DNA of 64,000 nucleotides from an uncultured Lachnospiraceae bacterium (GTDB lineage: Bacteria > Bacillota > Clostridia > Lachnospirales > Lachnospiraceae), in NCBI GenBank assembly GCA_902796005.1, contig CADBNF010000063.1, positions 19,182 to 83,181 of the forward strand. The letters run 5' to 3'. This document shows positions 1 through 8,900 of the stretch, piece after piece. How positions within the stretch are numbered: position 1 is the first letter of the stretch; each line of letters begins with the position of its first letter. Under the pieces are notes generated by a model. The model was not told the origin of the DNA, did no database searches, and was given only the letters and a program-made list of their open reading frames with translations. A program made the position numbers and the translations under genes.

Positions 1-84
1 GGCGTGCATCACACTGGTCACGATACCCGGCGCGGAATCGTCCAGGGTACCGTCCAGGTCAAATAAAACCACGTCGTATTTCAT
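1..84 (-). CDS. HAD-family phosphatase, N-terminal fragment (cut by window edge)
   Basis: The minus strand opens with an ATG at position 84 and runs off the left edge after 28 codons. The visible residues include FDLDGTLDDS, the first HAD motif, in which the first Asp is the nucleophile and the second the acid/base. The following stretch (PGIVTSVMHA) resembles phosphoglycolate phosphatase or beta-phosphoglucomutase-like HAD proteins. A GAGAGGA ribosome site sits inside the end of argS, and the start lies three bases after the argS stop, so it is probably translated from the argS message. The substrate cannot be told from this fragment. Confidence 0.85.
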   Translation of the reverse strand, partial: MKYDVVLFDLDGTLDDSAPGIVTSVMHA

Positions 85-87
85 CCG

Positions 88-1854
88 TCACATCCTCTCC
101 GGCGCGGAAAAGCCCAGAAGGGAAATGGTGGTTTCCAGTACCTTTCGCACGAGGTCCAGCAGGGCAATCCAGCTCTGCTTCTGCCGGCTGTCCTCCTCGG
201 AAAGGATCTTCGTTTCATGGTAGAAATGGTTCAGGGCATTGGACAGCTCGTAGATGTAGCCGCAGAGCTTGTGAGGCGCTGTTTCCGCCCAGGCGGAGGC
301 CACCGCGGCGGAAAAGCCTGCCGTAAGGATGGCCAGGTTCTTTTCGCTTTCGGAAACCGCCTCGGCAAGGGCACAGGCATCCACGTCTCCGCCTTCCTTC
401 CTGAACCGTTCCAGGATGGATTTGATCCGGACAATGGTATAGAGGATATAGGGACCGGTATTGCCCTCGAAGGAGGTGAACCGGTCGATGTCAAAGACAT
501 AATCCTTGGTGGCCTGGTTGGACAGGTCGCCGTATTTGATGGCGGAAAGGCCCACGATGCGGGCGGTTTCTTCCGCGTCGCTGTCCTGGTAGCCCTTGTT
601 CTCCACGATTTTCTTCAGCATCTCGCCGTTGATGTCGTTTATCAGCTCCTCCAGGCGCATCACGCCGCCGCTTCTGGTTTTAAAGGGCTTGCCGTCCTTG
701 CCGTTCATGGTGCCGAAGCCCAGGAACTGCAGCTCCGTCTCCGGGGTAACCAGGCCGGCCTTCGCCGCAGTGCGGAACACCTGCAGGAAATGCATCTCCT
801 GCCGTTTGTCCACCACGTAGAGGATTTTGTCCGGGGCGAAAAGCTTCATCCGCTCCACGATGGTCGCCAGATCCGTGGTGGCGTACAGGGAAGCGCCGTC
901 GGATTTCAGAAGGATGCAGGGCGGCACCTCCTTGGCGTCGCTCTCCTTCTTCACGTCGACGATTAAGGCGCCCTGGTCGAGCACGGCCACGCCGTCCGCC
1001 TTCATTTTCTCAATCATGGCGGGAATATAGGGCTGGGCATCGGATTCGCTCTTCCACAGGTCGAATTCCACATCCAGCTTTTTGTAGTTCTTCTTCAGGT
1101 CCGTCACGGAGATATTGATGATGTGCTGCCAGATGGCATGGTAACCCCTTCTGCCAGCCTGCAGCTCCTTGGTGGCCTGCAGGGCGGCATTACGGTAGTC
1201 CTCGTCCTCCTTGGATTTCCGGTTTGCCGTGGGATAGATTTCCTCCAGCTCGGAAATGGTAAAAGGCGCTTCTGCCGGGTACTCTCCTTCATAGCCTTCA
1301 TCAAAATACACCAGGTCCGGCTGCCGCTCATGCAGCTCGGTGATGATAAGGCCCATCTGCAGGCCCCAGTCGCCCAGGTGCACGTCTCCGATCACCTTAT
1401 GGCCGACAAACCGGCCGATGCGCTTCAGGCTCTCGCCGATGATGGCGGAGCGCAGGTGTCCCACATGCAGGGGCTTGGCCACATTCGGACCGCCGTAATC
1501 GATGATGATGGTTTTCGGCTTTTCCGCCCGGTCCATGGCCAGACGCTCCCCGAAAGCCATGGCCGCCAGGTACTGCTTCAGGTAAGTCTCCTTCACCTTC
1601 AGGTTCAGGAAGCCGGGGCCCGCCACCTCCACAGAGGCGATTACCTCGCTGTCTGCAAGCTTTTCGGCCACGGCATCGGCAATTTCCCTGGGGTTCTTCC
1701 CGTATTTTTTCTTCGCCGCCATGGCGCCGTTGCACTGAAATTCACATAAATCCGGCCGGTTGGATACGGTTACCTTTCCGTAGTCCGCATCAAAGCCTGC
1801 GGCTTCAAAAGCCCGGGCAACTTCCCCGGAAATACTGTTTATAAATGTCTGCAT
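88..1854 (-). CDS. argS: Arginyl-tRNA synthetase
   Basis: Class I aminoacyl-tRNA synthetase that charges tRNA-Arg with arginine in the cytoplasm. At 588 residues it has the usual length. The N-terminal additional domain (about 1-110) is followed by the catalytic Rossmann fold with the HIGH-type motif HVGH at 130-133 after the conserved NVAKPL run. The KMSKS region is of the divergent type (GKPFKTRSG). The C-terminal third is the helical anticodon-binding domain with the usual NTGPYILYT signature. The start is supported by a GAGAGGA site seven bases upstream. exoA ends 14 bases before it and the HAD gene follows directly, so the three genes are probably co-transcribed. Confidence 0.97.
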   Translation of the reverse strand: MQTFINSISGEVARAFEAAGFDADYGKVTVSNRPDLCEFQCNGAMAAKKKYGKNPREIADAVAEKLADSEVIASVEVAGPGFLNLKVKETYLKQYLAAMAFGERLAMDRAEKPKTIIIDYGGPNVAKPLHVGHLRSAIIGESLKRIGRFVGHKVIGDVHLGDWGLQMGLIITELHERQPDLVYFDEGYEGEYPAEAPFTISELEEIYPTANRKSKEDEDYRNAALQATKELQAGRRGYHAIWQHIINISVTDLKKNYKKLDVEFDLWKSESDAQPYIPAMIEKMKADGVAVLDQGALIVDVKKESDAKEVPPCILLKSDGASLYATTDLATIVERMKLFAPDKILYVVDKRQEMHFLQVFRTAAKAGLVTPETELQFLGFGTMNGKDGKPFKTRSGGVMRLEELINDINGEMLKKIVENKGYQDSDAEETARIVGLSAIKYGDLSNQATKDYVFDIDRFTSFEGNTGPYILYTIVRIKSILERFRKEGGDVDACALAEAVSESEKNLAILTAGFSAAVASAWAETAPHKLCGYIYELSNALNHFYHETKILSEEDSRQKQSWIALLDLVRKVLETTISLLGFSAPERM

Positions 1855-1868
1855 AGTTTTATCCTCTC

Positions 1869-2621
1869 TCAGATATCCAGCTCCAGCTCCACCGGGCAGT
1901 GGTCGGAGCCGAAAATATCCGTATGAATCTTCGCTTCTTTAATGGCAGGTTTCAGCGCATCGGACACCAGGAAATAGTCAATACGCCAGCCTGCGTTCTT
2001 CTCCCTGGCCCGGAACCGGTAGGACCACCAGGAATATTCCACCTTTTCCGGATACAGGAACCGGTAGGTGTCGGTAAAGCCGGCGGCAAGGAGGTCGGTC
2101 ATCTTTCCCCTCTCCTCATCGGTAAAGCCGGCATTTTTCCGGTTGGATTTGGGATTTTTCAGGTCTATTTCCTCGTGGGCCACATTCATGTCGCCGCAGA
2201 CCACCACCGGCTTCTTTTTCGCAAGGCCGGTCAGGTAGGCCCGAAAGGCATCCTCCCATTCACAGCGGTAGGCCAGCCGCTTCAGGCCGTCCTGGCTGTT
2301 GGGGGTATAGACGTCGGTAAAGTAAAAATTGTCGAATTCCAGGGTAATGACCCGGCCTTCATGGTCGTGCTCGTCAATGCCGATGCCGTTGACTGCCGCC
2401 AGCGGGGCCTTCTTCGTAAATACAGCCGTGCCGGAATAGCCCTTCTTTTCCGCATAGTTCCAGTACTGGGTATAGCCGGGAAGCTGAAGGTCTATCTGCC
2501 CTTCCTGCAGCTTGCTCTCCTGAATGCAGAAAATATCCGCATCAAGGGCGGCAAAGCTGTCCGCAAAGCCCTTTTCCACACAGGCCCGCAGACCGTTTAC
2601 GTTCCAGGATACAAATCTCAT
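1869..2621 (-). CDS. exoA: Exodeoxyribonuclease III (AP endonuclease family 1)
   Basis: Mg-dependent 3'-5' exonuclease and apurinic/apyrimidinic endonuclease for base-excision repair. The 250-residue product starts MRFVSWNVNG and shows the family motifs IQESK (metal-binding Glu), YTPNS, GDMNVAH and the terminal GSDHCP catalytic Asp-His pair. The frame stays open upstream to about 2999, but the ATG at 2621 is preceded by GAGGAGGG at good spacing, and all family similarity begins there. argS follows after 14 bases. The leader (2622-2700) has extensive base pairing potential. Confidence 0.95.
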   Translation of the reverse strand: MRFVSWNVNGLRACVEKGFADSFAALDADIFCIQESKLQEGQIDLQLPGYTQYWNYAEKKGYSGTAVFTKKAPLAAVNGIGIDEHDHEGRVITLEFDNFYFTDVYTPNSQDGLKRLAYRCEWEDAFRAYLTGLAKKKPVVVCGDMNVAHEEIDLKNPKSNRKNAGFTDEERGKMTDLLAAGFTDTYRFLYPEKVEYSWWSYRFRAREKNAGWRIDYFLVSDALKPAIKEAKIHTDIFGSDHCPVELELDI

Positions 2622-2690
2622 CGCACCCTCCTCTTTTTGTCTTTTGTGAGGTTCCGGACTGTCTCCGGTCCGTTCAGGGCCCGAACAGTC
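2622..2690 (-). other. Structured 5' leader of exoA
   Basis: Between the ilvE terminator-like hairpin and the exoA start the minus strand holds nested inverted repeats. GGACTGT pairs with ACAGTCC, and these enclose a GTTC...GAAC stem around GGGCCC. No known riboswitch consensus is recognised. It may simply be a stable leader. Confidence 0.3.
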
Positions 2691-2711
2691 CCTGACATCA
2701 TAACATAGAAT

Positions 2712-2745
2712 CTGCCGCAGGAGAAATAAAATTTTCCTGCGGCAG
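2712..2745 (-). terminator. Terminator-like hairpin after ilvE
   Basis: Perfect 11-base arms (CTGCCGCAGGA / TCCTGCGGCAG) separated by an AT-rich 12-base loop, downstream of ilvE and upstream of exoA. The following U-tract on the minus strand is poor (ATTCTATGTT), so termination efficiency is uncertain. Confidence 0.5.
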
Positions 2746-2806
2746 CCATGCTTTTTCGTTAAATTGAAGGATTTTCCCTTAAAGGAAGACAGAGGCCTCC
2801 GCTTCC

Positions 2807-3835
2807 TCAGATTTCCACCTCGTAGATCCAGCCTTCGGGGGCTTCTCTTCTGCCCATCTGGATGCCGGTTAAGGTGTCGTACAGCTTCTTCGTTACCGGG
2901 CCCATGTCCGTCATGCCGGAGGGGAAGCAGATCTCTTTTCCATGGTCCACAACCTTGCCCACCGGGCAGATAACCGCAGCCGTGCCGCATACGCCGCACT
3001 CGGCAAAGTCGGCCAGCTCTTCCTTGTAGACCTCTCTCTCTTCCACCTTCATGCCCAGGATCTTCTCGCCCACATACAACAGGGATCTTCTGGTTACGGA
3101 GGGAAGGATCGTGGAGGACTTCGGGGTAACCAGCGTACCGTCCTTTGTCACGAAGATAAAGTTTGCGCCGCCGGTTTCCTCCACCTTCGTGCGGGTGGCG
3201 GAATCCAGGTACATATTCTCGTCGAAGCCCTGCTCATGGGCGTCGGTGATGGCGAACAGGCTCATGGCATAGTTCAGACCGGCTTTGATGTGGCCGGTGC
3301 CGTGGGGTGCCGCCCGGTCAAAATCACAGACCCGGATGGTCAGGGGCTTGATGCCGTTCTTGAAGTAGGGACCCACCGGGCTTGCAATGATCCGGAACTG
3401 GAAGCTGTCCGCGGAATGCACGCCGAGAACCGGGGAGCTGGCGAACATGTAGGGTCTCAGGTACAGGGTAGCGCCGGTGCCGTAGGGCGGAACATAGGCA
3501 TAGTTCTTCCTTACCAGCTCCTTGAGGGCCTCGATATATCTCTCCTTCGGGAATACGGGCATAACCAGTCTCTCGCAGGAGCCGGCCATTCTGTCCGCGT
3601 TCAGGTCGGGCCGGAACATAACGGTGCGGCCGTCCTCGGTGGTATAGGCCTTCAGGCCTTCAAAGCAGGCCTGGCAGTACTGCAGCACGCCTGCGCATTC
3701 GTTGATAACCACATTCGGGTCCGTGGAAAAGGTACCCTCGTCCCAGGCACCGTTTTCATAGTTCGCGATAAAGCGGTAGTCAGTCTGGGAATAGCCGAAG
3801 CTTAAGTTTCCCCAGTCAATATTCTTTTTCTCCAT
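2807..3835 (-). CDS. ilvE: Branched-chain amino acid aminotransferase
   Basis: PLP-dependent fold-type IV transaminase that interconverts valine, leucine and isoleucine with their 2-oxo acids using glutamate/2-oxoglutarate. The 342-residue length fits the long bacterial/eukaryotic BCAT group. Visible signatures are the FEGLKAY run near residue 58, the PLP lysine in GHIKAGLNYA (Lys184) and the EETGGANFIF block. It is transcribed alone from a consensus promoter (TTGAAA/TATAAT) and has a GGAGG ribosome site. A 19-bp perfect palindrome in its leader may be an operator. CodY, a usual regulator of such genes, is encoded at 34.3 kb, but no clear CodY box was seen. Confidence 0.95.
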   Translation of the reverse strand: MEKKNIDWGNLSFGYSQTDYRFIANYENGAWDEGTFSTDPNVVINECAGVLQYCQACFEGLKAYTTEDGRTVMFRPDLNADRMAGSCERLVMPVFPKERYIEALKELVRKNYAYVPPYGTGATLYLRPYMFASSPVLGVHSADSFQFRIIASPVGPYFKNGIKPLTIRVCDFDRAAPHGTGHIKAGLNYAMSLFAITDAHEQGFDENMYLDSATRTKVEETGGANFIFVTKDGTLVTPKSSTILPSVTRRSLLYVGEKILGMKVEEREVYKEELADFAECGVCGTAAVICPVGKVVDHGKEICFPSGMTDMGPVTKKLYDTLTGIQMGRREAPEGWIYEVEI

Positions 3836-3870
3836 TGTAAATCCTCCGTAAGCTTTCTGTTAAACGGTGC

Positions 3871-3889
3871 CGCCAAAAAATTTTTGGCG
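3871..3889. promoter_or_regulatory. 19-bp perfect palindrome in the ilvE leader
   Basis: CGCCAAAAA-A-TTTTTGGCG is a perfect inverted repeat with an AT core, about 30 bases downstream of the ilvE -10 box. It is not followed by a U-tract, so it looks more like an operator or an mRNA hairpin than a terminator. The binding protein is unknown. Confidence 0.4.
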
Positions 3890-3919
3890 AATCCGGTTTT
3901 TTACCATTATTAACACAGC

Positions 3920-3948
3920 ATTATAAAAGCATTTATCGCATATTTCAA
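3920..3948 (-). promoter_or_regulatory. ilvE promoter
   Basis: Minus-strand TTGAAA (3943-3948) and TATAAT (3920-3925) separated by 17 bases: a near-consensus housekeeping sigma promoter. Confidence 0.8.
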
Positions 3949-3961
3949 GACGTTTCTTTAC

Positions 3962-3996
3962 AAAAAATGCAGCCGGATTCATACCGGCCGCATTTT
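3962..3996 (-). terminator. Terminator of the VUT-SDR operon
   Basis: On the minus strand AAATGCGGCCGG pairs with CCGGCTGCATTT (one G-U pair) around a seven-base loop, followed by a T-run. It lies directly after the SDR stop codon. Confidence 0.8.
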
Positions 3997-4004
3997 TTCG
4001 GAAT

Positions 4005-4652
4005 TTACCAGATAAAATTGGATTTCAGCATTTCCCCGTTGTCCATCAGGATGTCCTCCCCGGTAATGGAACGGTTCACCCCTGTCAGGTACCAGGCCAG
4101 ATCCGCCACCTCTGAAGGTTCGGCCCACTTGCCCAGCAGGGTTTCCGCCAGCACTGCCGCGTAAAGCTTTTCATCCTGCAGGATATGGCCGTTGGATGCG
4201 GTGCGCACGCCCCCCGGCGATATGCTGTTGACGGTAATCCCCCGTTTCGCAAGGGCCAGGGCCAGGTTCTTCATATACCCCACAAGGCCTGCCTTGGAGG
4301 CTACATACATGGGAAATTCGGCGCCGTTCCTGGCCGAGGCGGAGGCAATAAAAAGCACGGATTTAAGCTTCGGGCTGTCCTTCAGCAGCTCCGTAAACCG
4401 GATGGTTCCCTGCAGGTTCACCGCCAGGGCATCCGCCTCCTCCAGGGTGCCGGCGGCACTGATAAGGATGTCCGGCGCAGGAAGCGCGGTAAAATCTCCG
4501 GTGCAGATATCCCCCTGCACATGGACATAGGCCGGATGGGTAACGGCCGCTTCCTTTACGTCAACGCCGTAAACCGTAAGTCCTTCCTGCAGGAACTTTT
4601 CCGCAATGGCCCTTCCGATGTCTCCGGAGGTGCCGGTAATGACTGCAAGCAT
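4005..4652 (-). CDS. Short-chain dehydrogenase/reductase (SDR)
   Basis: NAD(P)-dependent Rossmann-fold oxidoreductase of 215 residues, rather short for a classical SDR. Visible motifs are the cofactor-binding TGTSGDIG near the N-terminus, the NAG-equivalent SAAG, the catalytic YVASK and NSISPGGV after it. The substrate is not evident. It lies 21 bases downstream of the VUT transporter gene and before a terminator, so it should be transcribed from the preQ1-riboswitch promoter. That hints at a role in queuosine-precursor metabolism, but this is inferred only from position. Confidence 0.85.
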   Translation of the reverse strand: MLAVITGTSGDIGRAIAEKFLQEGLTVYGVDVKEAAVTHPAYVHVQGDICTGDFTALPAPDILISAAGTLEEADALAVNLQGTIRFTELLKDSPKLKSVLFIASASARNGAEFPMYVASKAGLVGYMKNLALALAKRGITVNSISPGGVRTASNGHILQDEKLYAAVLAETLLGKWAEPSEVADLAWYLTGVNRSITGEDILMDNGEMLKSNFIW

Positions 4653-4673
4653 TGCTTTCTCCTTAATCCGGCC

Positions 4674-5375
4674 TCAGGCCGTTTCCCCGGCCTTGAGGAT
4701 TTTCCGGGATACCCGGTAACCAAAGGGTGAGAAGACGATTTCGAAAACCAGTTCCAGCACCGCGCCGGTTAAGGCACAGGTGAAGCACTGGAGCAGGGTC
4801 CAGCCGAAGAAGTTCCGGCTGACGATAAGGGCAAAGACCAGATTGTCCGCGAACTGTGCCACGAAGGTGGAAACATAGGCGCGCAGGGCAAAGGTGCCGA
4901 AGCCCTTCTTCTGTCCCCGCAGTCTGCCGATGGCCGCATTCAGGTAATTGTTCACAACGGCGGAAACAATAAAGGCGACGGAGCTGCCCAGGATGATGAA
5001 CCAGGTCCCGCCGAAGGTATTGTTCAGCGCCGTGTTGATGACCTCCTCACTGCCTGTCACAAAGCTTTCTCCCCAGACGCCGGGAATGAGGCTGGCCAGG
5101 AAGAAGATCAGGGACATCAGAAGGTTCAGCCCCAGGATGACAAAGGAAAGGACGGTGGACGCCCCGGGCCCGTAGCACTGGGTAATGATGTCGAAGGTCA
5201 TGAAGCAGAGCCAGGAAAATAAAATACCGCAGTCCAGCGCGAGCCAGTCCACGCCGGTGTTGATGCTCTTGTTGGCGAGCAGGTTCATCCCCACGATGGC
5301 CAGAACGGACAGGGCGATAAGGATCGGCGGTACGGTGCGCAGCATGCTGCGGAATTCGGAAATTGCTTTTTTCAT
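4674..5375 (-). CDS. VUT-family queuosine precursor transporter (YhhQ-like)
   Basis: Integral membrane protein of 233 residues with about six hydrophobic segments, matching the VUT/YhhQ (ECF-related) family that takes up queuosine precursors. Family-like features are the LANKSI segment near residue 35, the acidic helix FDIITQCYGP and the late FVAQFADNLVFALIV helix. A preQ1-I riboswitch overlapping its AAGGAG ribosome site gives independent support for preQ1 or queuine as substrate. The ATG at 5375 follows that site by nine bases. It is transcribed from its own promoter and followed by an SDR gene. Confidence 0.9.
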   Translation of the reverse strand: MKKAISEFRSMLRTVPPILIALSVLAIVGMNLLANKSINTGVDWLALDCGILFSWLCFMTFDIITQCYGPGASTVLSFVILGLNLLMSLIFFLASLIPGVWGESFVTGSEEVINTALNNTFGGTWFIILGSSVAFIVSAVVNNYLNAAIGRLRGQKKGFGTFALRAYVSTFVAQFADNLVFALIVSRNFFGWTLLQCFTCALTGAVLELVFEIVFSPFGYRVSRKILKAGETA

Positions 5376-5386
5376 TATTCAGTTCT

Positions 5387-5421
5387 CCTTGTTTTTTATA
5401 GGTGGTTTTCAAGAGACACCT
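5387..5421 (-). promoter_or_regulatory. preQ1-I riboswitch
   Basis: The minus strand fits the class I type preQ1 aptamer. P1 is AGGTG/CACCT. The loop of 12 bases ends in the cytosine that pairs with preQ1 in the B. subtilis queC aptamer. The A-rich tail ATAAAAAAC is followed by AAGG. CTTG in the loop can pair with CAAG in the tail to form the P2 pseudoknot, and this sequesters the AAGGAG ribosome site of the VUT gene, which points to translational control. Loop length and tail match the canonical aptamer base for base in spacing. Confidence 0.9.
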
Positions 5422-5446
5422 TTATTTTGTCTGAACAGACCCGCAG

Positions 5447-5475
5447 AGTATAACACAGGCGCCGGAAGAATGCAA
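5447..5475 (-). promoter_or_regulatory. Promoter of the preQ1 riboswitch-VUT-SDR operon
   Basis: Minus-strand TTGCAT (5470-5475) and TATACT (5447-5452) with a 17-base spacer. The transcript would start about 20 bases before the aptamer. Confidence 0.75.
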
Positions 5476-5492
5476 GCAGTAAGATTTTCCGG

Positions 5493-5521
5493 TTGCAAAA
5501 CAGGAGGGCTTCTGTTATGAT
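5493..5521 (+). promoter_or_regulatory. Promoter of the DUF1292 gene
   Basis: TTGCAA (5493-5498) and TATGAT (5516-5521) with a 17-base spacer, about 70 bases upstream of the start codon. It is divergent from the riboswitch promoter. Confidence 0.65.
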
Positions 5522-5593
5522 CAGGCCGATCACCGGTAAACATGGCGCAGAGAGCGCCTGTAATCCTGCCGTATCTCAAAAGGAGGAGAACCC

Positions 5594-5944
5594 ATGAGCG
5601 AAGAAAAAGATCTGATTCTTACGGAAGAGGAAGACCTTGAAGCAACAGTACCGACTGTCGTACTCACCCTGGATGATGACAGCGAAATCGAATGTGACAT
5701 TCTGGAGATCTTCAAAGTAGAGGAGCAGGAATATATTGCCCTGCTGCCCCGCACGGAGGATCCGGACAATACGGATGTCTATCTGTTCCGCTTCCATGAG
5801 GACGAGGAAGGGGAGCCCGTTATCGAGAACATTGAAACCGATCGGGAATATGAGGAAGTAACGGATGCCTTCAATGCCATCATGGAAAAAGACTATGAAG
5901 GTCTGGAGGATGAGGACTTCGAAGAAGAGGAATTTGAGAAATAA
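5594..5944 (+). CDS. DUF1292 domain protein
   Basis: Small, very acidic cytoplasmic protein of 116 residues. The core from about residue 20 to 85 (VVLTLDDDSEIECDILEIF, then EYIALLP and VYLFRF) fits DUF1292. The N- and C-terminal tails are almost entirely Glu/Asp. The family has no established biochemical function. A strong AAGGAGGAG site precedes the ATG. It is a single-gene unit between its own promoter and a terminator, and one of two DUF1292 genes in the window; the other, at 46.1 kb, lies in the usual ruvX-linked position. Confidence 0.85.
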   Translation: MSEEKDLILTEEEDLEATVPTVVLTLDDDSEIECDILEIFKVEEQEYIALLPRTEDPDNTDVYLFRFHEDEEGEPVIENIETDREYEEVTDAFNAIMEKDYEGLEDEDFEEEEFEK

Positions 5945-5949
5945 ACGAA

Positions 5950-5982
5950 AAGGACGGCCGTTTCCGGCCGTCCTTCTTTTTT
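5950..5982 (+). terminator. Rho-independent terminator after the DUF1292 gene
   Basis: AAGGACGGCCG-TTTC-CGGCCGTCCTT with 11 perfect pairs followed by a T-rich run. It sits between convergent genes, so it may also serve nifJ from the other side. Confidence 0.9.
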
Positions 5983-5992
5983 GTTTTCGGGA

Positions 5993-8900
5993 TTACTCTT
6001 CCGCCCCGTACAGGGTGATGAGCTTGTTGAGGTAGGCGAAGCGGTTCTTCGCTTCCTCTTCGGATTTCGCAAAGAGCACCTTTGCCTTTTCCGGATTGGC
6101 CAGCTTCAGGGAATTGTAACGTACTTCGCCGTCCAGGAACTCCTGATAGGACTGGGTGGGGGCCTTGGAATCCAGGAAGAAAGCAGCCTTGCCTTCCGCC
6201 TTCAGGGCCGGATTGTACCGGAACAGGTGCCAGTAACCGGATTTCACGGCCAGATCCTCTTCCGTCATAGCCTTGCTCATGCCCTTCTTGATGCCGTGGT
6301 TGATGCAGGGTGCGTAGGCAATTACCAGGGAGGGACCCGGATAGGCTTCCGCCTCGGTCAGGGCCTTCACGGTCTGCTGGTAGTCGGCGCCCATGGCGAT
6401 CTGGGCAACATAGACGTAGCCGTAGCTCATGGCGATGGAGGCCAGATCCTTCTTCTTTACATCCTTGCCGCCGGCAGCAAACTGGGCCACCGCGCCGGTG
6501 GGTGTGGACTTGGAGGACTGTCCGCCGGTATTGGAATATACCTCGGTATCGAAGACCATGATGTTGATGTCCTTGCCGCTGGCCAGAACGTGGTCCACGC
6601 CGCCGAAGCCGATATCGTAGCCCCAGCCGTCGCCGCCGAATACCCACTGGGATTTCTTGGCAAGGAAGTCCTTCTGCTTGAGGATCTCCGCCTTGACGGG
6701 ATTGTCACAGCCGCAGGCTTCCATTTCTTTTACAAATTCATCGGTGGCGGCGATGTTTTCCGCACCGTTTTCGAAGGTTTCCAGCCATCTCTCGCCGGCC
6801 TTCTTCACTGCGGGGGATACGCTCTCGCAGGCAACCAGGTTCTCAACCTTTTCCTTCAGGGCGTCACGCAGGGCTCTCTGGGCCAGGAGCATGCCGTAAC
6901 CGAACTCCGCATTGTCCTCGAACAGGGAGTTGGACCAGGCCGGGCCTCTGCCCTCTTTGTTCACCGTATAGGGTGTGGAGGGTGAGGAGTTGCCCCAGAT
7001 GGAGGTACAGCCGGTGGCATTGGCGATATACATATGATCGCCGAAGAGCTGGGTAATCAGCTTCGCATAGGGAGACTCGCCGCAGCCTGCGCAGGCGCCG
7101 GAGAACTCCAGCAGGGGCTGCTTGAACTGGCTGCCCTTTACGGTATTCTCTTTGAACTTGGCCACTACGTCGTTCTTCACCGGGGTTTCCACCGCGTAAT
7201 TGAAGATTTCCTGCTGGAACATGGCATCCTCGATGGGCGTCATATCCAGGGCCTTCACCGGGCAGACATTTGCGCAGGAACCGCAGCCGGTGCAGTCCAG
7301 CGTGGAGATGCCCATGGTGAATTTGTATTCGGGCATGCCGGTCAGATCCTTGATCTTCGCAGAAGCAGGCGCACCGGCGGCCTCTTCCTCCGTCAGGGCG
7401 AAGGGACGGATGGCGGCATGGGGGCAGACAAAGGCACAGCGGTTGCACTGTACGCATTTCTCGAAATTCCAAACCGGTACGTTGACGGCGATGCCTCTCT
7501 TCTCATAAGCGGAGGAGCCGGAGGGCGTCATGCCGTTGGTGTAGGGCATAACCACGGATACGGGGATGGTATTGCCCTCCTGGGCGCTGACCTTGCTCTG
7601 GATGGCATTGACGAAGTCCACTACATCCTGGCGGCCCTTCTCGGCGTGAATCATGTTCAGGCCCTCGTCCTCGGCTGTCTTCCAGCTCTCGGGAACCTCA
7701 ATCTTCACGGCCTTGTCCACGCCGGCATCAATGGCGGCCCAGTTCATCTTAACCACGTCTTCGCCTTTACGCTTATAGGTGGCTTCCGCGGCTTTCTTCA
7801 TCAGCTCCACCGCATGCTCGATGGGGATGATGTCCGCCAGCTTGAAGAAGGCTGCCTGCAGGATGGTGTTGATCCTGGTGGGACCCATGCCGGTTTCGAT
7901 ACCGATCTTCACGCCGTCGATGGTGTAGAAGTTGATATTGTGGTTGGCAATATAGGCCTTTACCTGGCCGGGAAGGTGCTTCTCCAGGCCTTCCATATCC
8001 CAGGCGCAGTTCAGCAGGAAGGTACCGCCGTCCACCAGCTCCTGGACCATGTTGTATTTGTCGATGTAGGCCGGGTTGTGGCAGGCCACGAAATTCGCCT
8101 TATGGATCAGGTAGGTGGATTTGATGGGCTTCTTGCCGAATCTTAAGTGGGACATGGTAACGCCGCCGGACTTCTTGGAATCATAGTCAAAGTAAGCCTG
8201 GGCGTACATGTCGGTATTGTCGCCGATGATCTTGATGGAGTTCTTGTTTGCACCGACGGTACCGTCAGCGCCGAGGCCCCAGAACTTGCAGTTGATGGTG
8301 CCTTCCGGCGTGGTGACAACCTGCTCGCCCTCGTCCAGGGACAGATGGGTAACGTCATCCACGATGCCGATGGTGAATTCCTTCTTCTTATTATTGTCGT
8401 AAACCGCAATAATCTGGGCAGGTGTGGTGTCCTTGGAGCCCAGACCGTAACGGCCGGAGAATACGGGTACCGTGTCAAATTCGGTGAACTTCAGTGCAGC
8501 CAGCACGTCGAGGAACAAGGGCTCGCCCATGGCGCCGGGCTCTTTGGTTCTGTCCAGAACGGAAATCTGTTTTACGGTTGCGGGAATCTCCGCGATAAGG
8601 GCTTCCGCGCAGAAGGGACGGTACAGGCGAACCTTGACCACACCGACCTTGCGGCCGAGGCCGTTCAGGTAATCCACGGTTTCCTCGATGGTATCGCAGA
8701 CGCTGCCCATGGCGATGATGACATGCTCCGCATCCGGCGCGCCGTAGTAATTGAAGAGTTTGTAATTGGTACCGATCTTCTCGTTGACCTTGTCCATGTA
8801 CTTCTGGACAATACCGGGCAGCGCGGCATAGGCGGTGTTGACGGTCTCTCTGTACTGGAAGAAGACGTCCGGATTCTGGGCGGAGCCCATCTGGCAGGGG

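Noticed and set aside
2622..2999. Longer exoA reading frame upstream of 2621
   Set aside because: The extra residues have no family similarity, cross the ilvE hairpin and lack a ribosome site, while the ATG at 2621 has GAGGAGGG.
3836..4004. Possible T-box or BCAA riboswitch ahead of ilvE
   Set aside because: No T-box consensus, specifier stem or terminator/antiterminator pair is present; only a short palindrome is visible.
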